This document shows, one piece after another, positions 57,701-64,000 of a DNA stretch of 64,000 nucleotides. This stretch comes from Phlyctochytrium arcticum (Eukaryota; Chytridiomycota; Chytridiomycetes; Chytridiales; Chytridiaceae): the NCBI GenBank assembly GCA_025602905.1, contig JAHLKI010000011.1, positions 248,001-312,000 on the forward strand. Direction: 5' to 3'. Within the stretch, counting starts at the first letter, position 1, and each line of letters begins with the position of its first letter. The notes beneath the pieces are model-generated. The model was not told the origin of the DNA. It did no database searches and worked only from the letters and a program-made list of their open reading frames with translations. The translations under genes were made by a program, and so were the position numbers.

Positions 57701-57982
57701 CTTGTTGAAGAATGAATAACAACAGCATGAAAACAAAAGGCGCAATAATCGTTTGGGCCAATGTTGACTTGGTATAGCGAATCTAGTGGTTATAACAAAA
57801 TCATCAGCATGGAAATTCCAACACGAATGAGCAGCAGCTATCTCAATGCACACCTGGAGAGTTGTGTTTCTCTTCATCATGATACGGAGCTGGTCCCAGA
57901 ATCGTCTGAACCCGCCCTTCTTCTCCAGTGACGGATTGTACAGCATATCGCTGCCCGATTGTGGAAGTGATGCTTGGACCAT
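54722..57982 (-). CDS. ABCA-subfamily ABC half-transporter
   Basis: The start MVQASLPQSGSDMLY at 57982 leads into a membrane domain with the ABCA order: a first helix, a large extracellular loop, then helices such as VFFFCSEMVIFINVLNLIV, LLIAIGAFVTTVFGLMFQFF and AAILAGIFIFIIGLLF. One nucleotide-binding domain follows. It has Walker A in LLALLGQNGAGKST, the Q loop in CPQHDILFDDLT, the signature YSGGMKRRLSL, Walker B in IIFMDEPTTGMDP and the H loop in VLTTHSMEEADVLGD. The true last exon is small (54722-54895, ENKSDLDVIRRQSLRRTHST ... YPDRT) after a GTAAGTGTGC intron, so the stop is at 54722. Half-size ABCA proteins move lipids and are common in protists, plants and early fungi. It dimerises or pairs with another half. 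Confidence 0.9.
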
Positions 57983-58562
57983 GTTGACTGGGGTTGTCTC
58001 TAGTGTAAACCTGTCCCCGCAAAGACGTTTCGTACCACTCCGCTAAGATATGTCTTCAGAGGTGGGCGCAATTGCGGGCTGCCGTGGCTTCTAAAGGACC
58101 CGCTTCTCTATATACCCTTCTGCCAAGAGCTCTCACAGAAAAGGCGGCCTGAAGGAGCTCGAAGGTGTGATTCCTGCGAAATCCCCGAGTGCCAAGACTC
58201 TGTATTCGTGGTCCACGAATGAAAGTACAGCCCCGGTGGAGTCTATATATATATCGATATACTTTGTCGAAGGTCCACTGAGTCCGACAATGCAACTTGG
58301 GAATTAGGACGCTGTTACTTCCCGAGCGAACGTCCTCCGTCGCTTCCGTGGCCTTCCTTCGCAAGATTTTATACGCAGGGATGCGCTAAATAATGTTGCT
58401 ATTTGAGCGCTGTCACTGGTTTTCAGGATCAGGATTCAGGATTTGTCCCGATTCCAGCGCCGCGTGGGTGGCACAGCAGCGGCTGTCGGTGGCTGTGCCG
58501 TGCAAGGCGGCAGCTGGGCGATCCGATTCGCAGCGGAGCGGGGTTTCGAATATCGAGCGGCC
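57983..58562. promoter_or_regulatory. Divergent intergenic region
   Basis: This 580-base gap lies between the ABCA start on the minus strand and the F-box-like start on the plus strand. An AT repeat (tatatatatatcgatata, about 58243-58260) is the only marked feature. No gene was recognised. Confidence 0.4.
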
Positions 58563-60337
58563 ATGCCCACTACCGGCACTAGCGCCGGCATTGGGACGAC
58601 TCCCGACCTCAGCACGACCATAGCCGACATTAGCACGGCCATCGACGGCTCGTCGACGCTCACGGACGACTCCAAGGTTGAATTTCCGTTGGCTGGAGCT
58701 GGAGCTAGAGCAGGAGCAGGAGCATCAGACGTCAAAGTGGTATGCTTGCTGAACAACATCGACGTCGAGTCGCCCCGCAAAGAAATCCCAGTCCTACCCA
58801 CCGAGCTGTGGATCACCATCCTCAACTTGGTTGGATCGCCCGTGGTTCTGTGGCAGCTCCGTTTGGTAAACTCTGTCTTCCATCACGTTGCGCTTGCAGC
58901 CATCTATACACTCTATACGGGCCGATCGGGTGCATATTTAAAAGCTCCCGACCAGCGAGTTACCGATGCCACTGAAGGATCAAAGCCAACACGCAGCATC
59001 CCCGTCCTCGTGCAAGTGGCATCAGCACCTGTTGCCAAATCGCACCTGACCGTCACTTTCAGCTTGCCCTCGAGGATTTGCTGTCCAGAGCCAGTTCAAT
59101 ATCACTTACTTCCTCACATTCCAGTGCACGAAAGAAATGGCTTAGCCCAAATCAGGTTGCCCACACTTCACTTTCAACCTGATGATCCTACTCAGGACTA
59201 CACACCAGTCGACGGTTTTAGGGGATTCGCGGATCTTGGTCAGTACTTGGTTGCATTATACTCAGAATCAGCCTGCTTATTGGTAAATGCATCGCAGTTG
59301 TACGGACTGCCGCAAAAATAAGGGCTGATGCCGCTCAATCAGCCGGTGATGCTGCGCAAGCGCTATTGTCGGGTGATGAATGGTCGCGGTTCACTGAAGA
59401 CGCTGCGTTCCCGTCCATCAACCATTCAAATGTCAACCATTCTCCGGACCATATTGTTGGAGAGGGACATGACACCCCCAAGTGCCCCTCTCCGCAACCC
59501 GGCCAAATCAAGAACCATCTTTGCGTGATTGCTGCCTTTCTCCGTACGGGCCGGGCCGACTTGATGGGTCATGTCGGCAACTTTTCCGCACATTTACGCT
59601 TCTCGTATGATCTCCTTTTAGGGTGAGACGCATGTTTCTTGGTCTTTGTGTGAAAACGGCTCGTCCTTATCATTGTAATCCCTTTGATGCGAAGACACAT
59701 TCTTAGCACTTACGACCGAATATGCGGCCATCCGTTTGTCCGTCCGGAACCTCAGCTTTCATTGTTGGCATTGACTTGGCGAGTCATCGAGGTGATAGCT
59801 CCAGCAACCCAATCCCGGGATCTCAAAATTTGCATGAACCCATCTTGTTGTCGCGGCATACTCAATATCTCATTCCGCCATAGCACCTGGACTTTTCATG
59901 CGCAACGCTCAAATAATCAGAAGGGCGCTGAAGGCTGTACTGATGATAGTGAACATCCTTACAATGTCACAATTCAAGTTCAGCCGCCGTCACTGACACC
60001 GGAATTAAATCCTGAAGCGCGTAGTGAGGTTCTTTGGGATGGGACATATGGTAAAGTGACATTGACCAGAGTCCGTAAATACCTCGGCATCAAGGGATCG
60101 GGGCCGTATCTAGAGTTCCAGCATCTGTCACACTCCGAAAGCGAACACACGAGCTTAAGCAACGTGTCCGTGGTAACCAATCCTTTGTGGCTCATGAAAG
60201 GTGAACTCTTGGACCGCACATCTGGGATTGAACATGCCATCAAACAGATGGAAGAGGCCATGGAGAAGGCCGTAGAGGCGCTTCAACTCGTCAGCAATGC
60301 TTTTGAGACGCGTGCGCGTCCTCAATCAGAAGAATGA
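58563..60337 (+). CDS. F-box-like protein
   Basis: The ATG at 58563 gives MPTTGTSAGIGTTPD. A Ser/Thr- and Ala/Gly-rich N-terminus leads to one recognisable domain: IPVLPTELWITILNLVGSPV and LWQLRLVNSVFHHVALAAIY, an F-box for binding Skp1. The rest is not assignable. It includes FAAHLRF-type helical sequence in exon 2 (LLSGDEWSRFTEDAAF), then HPFVRPEPQLSLLALTWRVI, a Cys-containing segment (ICMNPSCCRGILNISF) and a C-terminal helix (KQMEEAMEKAVEALQLVSNA). Two introns are inferred: one starting at GTAAATGC (about 59282) and one starting at GTGAGACG (59622). It probably recruits an unknown substrate to an SCF ubiquitin ligase. Confidence 0.6.
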
Positions 60338-60468
60338 GGGAGGACACTTTCCTTTTGCGAGTTTTGGAATCTGAATCAGGTTATCGGCCGATTAGACCAT
60401 TGTACATATCTACATTTTATATACCAGTGCAGGCTGCAGCACATTCCCCCGCAGAATAATCATAACAA

Positions 60469-61567
60469 TCACCTTCCATTGAGGGGGCATTGCAAATATA
60501 AAACATGTTTGGATTTAAGAAACTGGCATTTGGCCTGATCAGCGATTGCATTCGTTGGTAGCTTGACCGAAAGAGCTAGCTTGATCCCTTCCACGTCAAA
60601 ACTGGAATCTGACACAAAGACATCAATCTCGGCAGCATGCGACTAAATTTTAAGGTTCAGTTGGCTTACAGCTCAATAGAAGAGCATTTATACTTACAAT
60701 GCTGGGAAGTTCCACCTCCACCTTGAAACAACCATCTCGTGTTTGCGTGGTATAATGTGGTCTTACGATAGGGTCAATAACCAATTCTTCTATCTTGGCA
60801 GGTATTGAGTGCTCCTTTCGACCTAGCAGTGATATTGGGCCTTCGTTCTCACTGGTTCCTGTACCAGTCTCCTTCCGCCCGCTCAGCAATGAGTCCGGTG
60901 TCATATTGGGGACATTTGTCGAAGGAGCTTGAAAGGCCTTTGCTAGCTCTTCCGCTTTCCGCATTGGAGTATCTTCATCGATGGGCCTCCCGTTCTCATC
61001 CCACCCATATGGCCCTATATACCCGTTCTCACGCGTGATGCCTATGTAAAATGGTTGGTCATTGTGGTAGGATGCATGTGTATCCAAGAGGCGTACTCAC
61101 TCTCTTTGTCAATCCTAATCGAGAAAGACTGTTCTATGCAGTCCAGAAGTAATTTTTGTAGCTCGATGCGAAAGTAGGTATCCTTCTTGGCCTCCTTAAG
61201 GATTGTCGAATGCACGACAACATCATATACATTGAAGCTTTTTCCATCTATGTGAGTATTAACATCAGTCACGAGGCACAGAAGCAGCATTTCACGTACC
61301 TTCACCCACCACCGACCGATGTTTAGAGACTACCACGTTAATGCGGTCGCCTTCGCGCGCCTGTAGACGATCGGATTTGCATACATTGATGCAATGTACG
61401 CGTGACTTTTCTTTGGGAGTCCCCGTACATCTCAATGTATACTGCCCTTCAGGTAATTTGCATTCTTTGATGGCCTCCGTCTGTACCTCACTCAGAAATT
61501 TCTTGTATCCTTGAGGATCTTTGGCACAGAGGTCATCTAGGGCTCCCCACAAACTTGCCACGCTCAT
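60469..61567 (-). CDS. PIH1D2: PIH1 domain protein, PIH1D2-like dynein assembly factor
   Basis: The start MSVASLWGALDDLCA at 61567 has the PIH1D2 look (W-x2-L-x2-L). The PIH1 domain follows: YKKFLSEVQTEAIKECKLPE, INVCKSDRLQAREGDRINVV, FNVYDVVVHSTILKEAKKDT and LLLDCIEQSFSIRIDKE. A middle linker carries NGYIGPYGWDENGRPIDED. The C-terminus is a CS-like beta domain (YTTQTRDGCFKVEVELPSI, EIDVFVSDSSFDVEGIKLAL, LKSKHVLYLQCPL), giving a stop at 60469. Such proteins work with HSP90 and R2TP-like complexes to preassemble axonemal dynein in the cytoplasm. That agrees with DNAL4 in this window. PIH1D1 or kintoun are less likely by the N-terminal motif. Confidence 0.82.
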
Positions 61568-61777
61568 TTTGACAGGTCCCACCGGAGATCCCAAATTTCC
61601 AGAACGCGTCCACGCGTCAAGCTTGACGCGCTCCCTAATTTCTGTTTTCGCAAGTATTCTTGGACATAAAAAATACGATTGGGTTTTCTAACAACTAGCT
61701 GAGTGCTTATATACATGATTGGTTGTGTTATTATGTTGCAAATAGGTTAGGATGAGTCCTGGGAAGGCTTTAGAATG

Positions 61778-64000
61778 CTAGACACGATACGCTTCCGGTG
61801 GGATGTTGGCCTACAACGAAATTTAGTTTATAGTGCAAGGATTTTACCAAAAGTGTTGTTATTACCTTCACATTCTGATAGGCTTGCATAGCGTCGTTCA
61901 TGGACCAACCCGTTTCAGACAGGCATTGCAAACTATACGAATAATTTAGCCCGGTGACCTTCGAAAACTCTATGACTTGATGCTGCCGGGTGTCGTCCAG
62001 CCCATGTTGCATTTGAAGGTTGCGCAGGGTTGCCAAATCTGGCAATTGAGGTGCAGGAGGGGGGCCGCCCGCAGCAGGCCCTTGCGCGGTATTTGATGCG
62101 GAAGAACATTGTGCATCCTCGCCCAATTGAAGCCAGGCAGGTTTGGATGTGAAGTTGCGGACCGTTAGCTGGTCGTTAATCACAGTATACGGAAGTCCGG
62201 CATTTGCCGCCCTGTGAGAAAAAAAATCTGATGAGTATCGGACGCAGTAACGAGTGATTGATCGCATGCTTACCTGGAACCCGGAGATGCAGGTATAATC
62301 ATGAAGGTACGATCAAAACTCCGATTGGTGCGTGCGTCTAGGGGGATATCCAGTGAGTACACTTGCTATAGGAGATACAATATGTAACTAGATTTACCTT
62401 CTTTGAATTCACCATGCACCATGATAAATAAAGTCGCATCTGCTCCAGCACCCGTTTGATATCCTTCAATCAACATTTTGTTCTTCGGTTCCAAAGCATG
62501 TGATGTCCGTGGGATCTTGCTAAACACTTCCATGATCTTGCTGGCCCCACGTTGTAACAGATTTATGCGCTTTTCTAATGCCGAGTTTTAACCAGGGTAA
62601 GTTGACTTCAGAACATCCAAAATTTACCGTTATCCTTGGTTGTGTCCAAATTTCGATTGAAGTTGCGCCACCGATCCTGGTATTGACTTGACGAAGTCCT
62701 TATCGCGACCAGGGAGAAGGCAGCAGCATCATGATACAAATCGGAAAGCGCTTGTCGGTTATGGTCGAAAGAAGTAAAAAACCTACGATGCAAAGTTAGC
62801 TTGGCTTCTTCTAGTGCAGGCGAGCTTTCGTGCTTACTTTTGAACAAAATCAACGGCTGTCGCTTCGGTAGCTGGGGAGTCAAAGAATCCGGGTTGTGGC
62901 TTAAGAGGCAGGCTGGCTGCAGCTGGATCAATGGCAAAAGTGATGTCACCAATGATGGGTTCCAGATCCAGAATCTCTATCGAAGGAAACATTTTTTTGA
63001 CATCGCTATCGTAGAGTTAGGGCGTGCTCAAACGCAAGTTCACGCATGCAATAGTATACCTTCGATAGACGATTGCGCCGCCGGCTTTTGCCATTTCTTT
63101 GGCGCATAGAGGATTTCCGGCCAAGAGAAGCTCCCTCAACGAGTGAAACTCACTGCCCTTTATTGGCTCTAAATCACGGAATGACCGTAGACTGTTGTTT
63201 TGAAATGACAATGCCGTGACTTTGGGAACCCATTGTGACAGAGAGGCGAAATGAGACAGGCTCGATATTCGGTTTGAGGCAAATGATATAGTTTGCACCT
63301 ATACAAGTACCATTGGTAAACATGAAAAGTCGCCGCAACTTGGTGAAAACATACATCTGGGCAAAGTTCGCCAATCATTTTGCAGATCACTCCCCCCATC
63401 TTTGACTCAGGCTCAAATGAGCGAATTCCCGCGCTGTGCAATATGGGATCGGATATGATGTTCTCCATGTCCAGAAATATCATTTGCGGATTGTAGCGCG
63501 CTTGTATCAGCGCTCGAAAGGCCTCAATTACACTGGTCCGCGGACGAGAACCGGAATCCTGAAAGTTGACTCTTGAGCTGCTGCTTTGACCTCCTGCGCC
63601 CCCTCCTTGAACAATCAGAATCTGAAATTCAAAGTTACTACACGGTATGACCTGTGGGGGAAAGGAATTTGTTGCCGTACTTTGAACTTTAAGAAATTAA
63701 TCCCGCTAAGTTTGACCAGTGTTTGTGCTTGCAAAGCATTTGAAGTGGTCATCACTATTGTATTATTCTGGATTTCGCTTGTCTGTAATTTGGGCAAATG
63801 AGCAAAATAATTCAAGCGTATATGCGCTTGACGAACCTGCAGAATGTCAACAGGATTGGAAACTTTTCGCAGCAACCATGCTATCAGACCCGGGGCACCA
63901 GTATCGGGCGGAAGATTTGAAATCTAATTCAAAATGTCAATGAACTTGTAGCATGACACTTGTATGCTTGAAACGTACCTGAACCTGCTCGATTGAACCG
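61778..64000 (-). CDS. MEX67: mRNA export receptor NXF1/Mex67, 5' part beyond the window
   Basis: The gene runs off the right edge, so its N-terminal RNA-binding domain is not fully seen. What is present, in protein order, is a leucine-rich repeat region (VQTISFASNRISSLSHFASL, ALSFQNNSLRSFRDLEPIKG, LRELLLAGNPLC) and a linker with KKMFPSIEILDLEPIIGDIT. An NTF2-like domain follows (FFTSFDHNRQALSDLYHDAA, SKIPRTSHALEPKNKMLIEG, FKEDARTNRSFDRTFMIIPA, VINDQLTVRNFTS). Last is a TAP-C/UBA domain (QHQVIEFSKVTGLNYSYSLQ, CLSETGWSMNDAMQAYQNVK) ending ANIPPEAYRV at 61778. NXF1 with p15/Mtr2 carries mature mRNA through nuclear pores. Short introns break every domain. The LRR and NTF2 segments join in frame, with no defect visible. 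Confidence 0.92.

Overview
This window is most likely from a zoosporic (flagellated) early-diverging fungus, probably a chytrid. The evidence is gene content and gene structure. The genes are intron-rich, with short GT-AG introns mostly of 50-70 bases. Typical fungal housekeeping genes sit next to flagellar ones: an axonemal dynein light chain of the DNAL4 type, a PIH1D2-like dynein assembly factor and a ciliary-type coiled-coil protein. No species is assigned, and no tRNA, rRNA or CRISPR array was seen.

Bases 1-3,700 differ from the rest. Two intronless, co-oriented ORFs sit at the left edge. The first encodes a small Lys/Arg-rich helical protein. The second encodes a 393-residue protein with the look of a double-jelly-roll virus-type major capsid protein. 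A 0.8-kb tandem duplication follows. I read this as the end of an integrated virus-like or Polinton-like element that continues off the left edge.

Bases 3,700-13,800 are mostly accessory. They hold a multi-exon gene of a lineage-expanded fungal family (3736-6200), a frameshifted FAR1/MULE-type transposase fragment, long stretches without genes and one C2H2 transcription factor (10088-11617). They also hold three copies of a short gene fragment derived from a DED1-like DEAD-box helicase. Each copy carries the same pair of near-identical 60- and 64-base introns.

Bases 13,800-64,000 are a dense housekeeping region. In order it holds: a citrate-synthase homologue that lacks the loop carrying a catalytic histidine and has a coiled-coil tail (-); DNAL4 (+); Elongator subunit ELP2 (-); TIM10 (+); the giant trafficking protein DOP1 (-); a TatD nuclease (+); an uncharacterised protein (-); a pepsin-like aspartyl protease (-); SUMO (-); a kinesin (+); a coiled-coil protein (-); a GNAT acetyltransferase (+); taxilin (+); a stanniocalcin-like secreted protein (+); an MFS transporter (-) and a MATE transporter (+) sharing a divergent promoter; a PIAS/Siz SUMO ligase (+); an ABCA half-transporter (-); an F-box-like protein (+); a PIH1D2-like factor (-); and the mRNA exporter NXF1/Mex67 (-), cut by the right edge.

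Functional links are by pathway. SUMO and a SUMO E3 ligase are both present. DOP1 and taxilin act in membrane traffic. DNAL4, PIH1D2 and the coiled-coil protein point to the flagellum. Exon boundaries below were worked out by eye from splice consensus, reading frame and family similarity.
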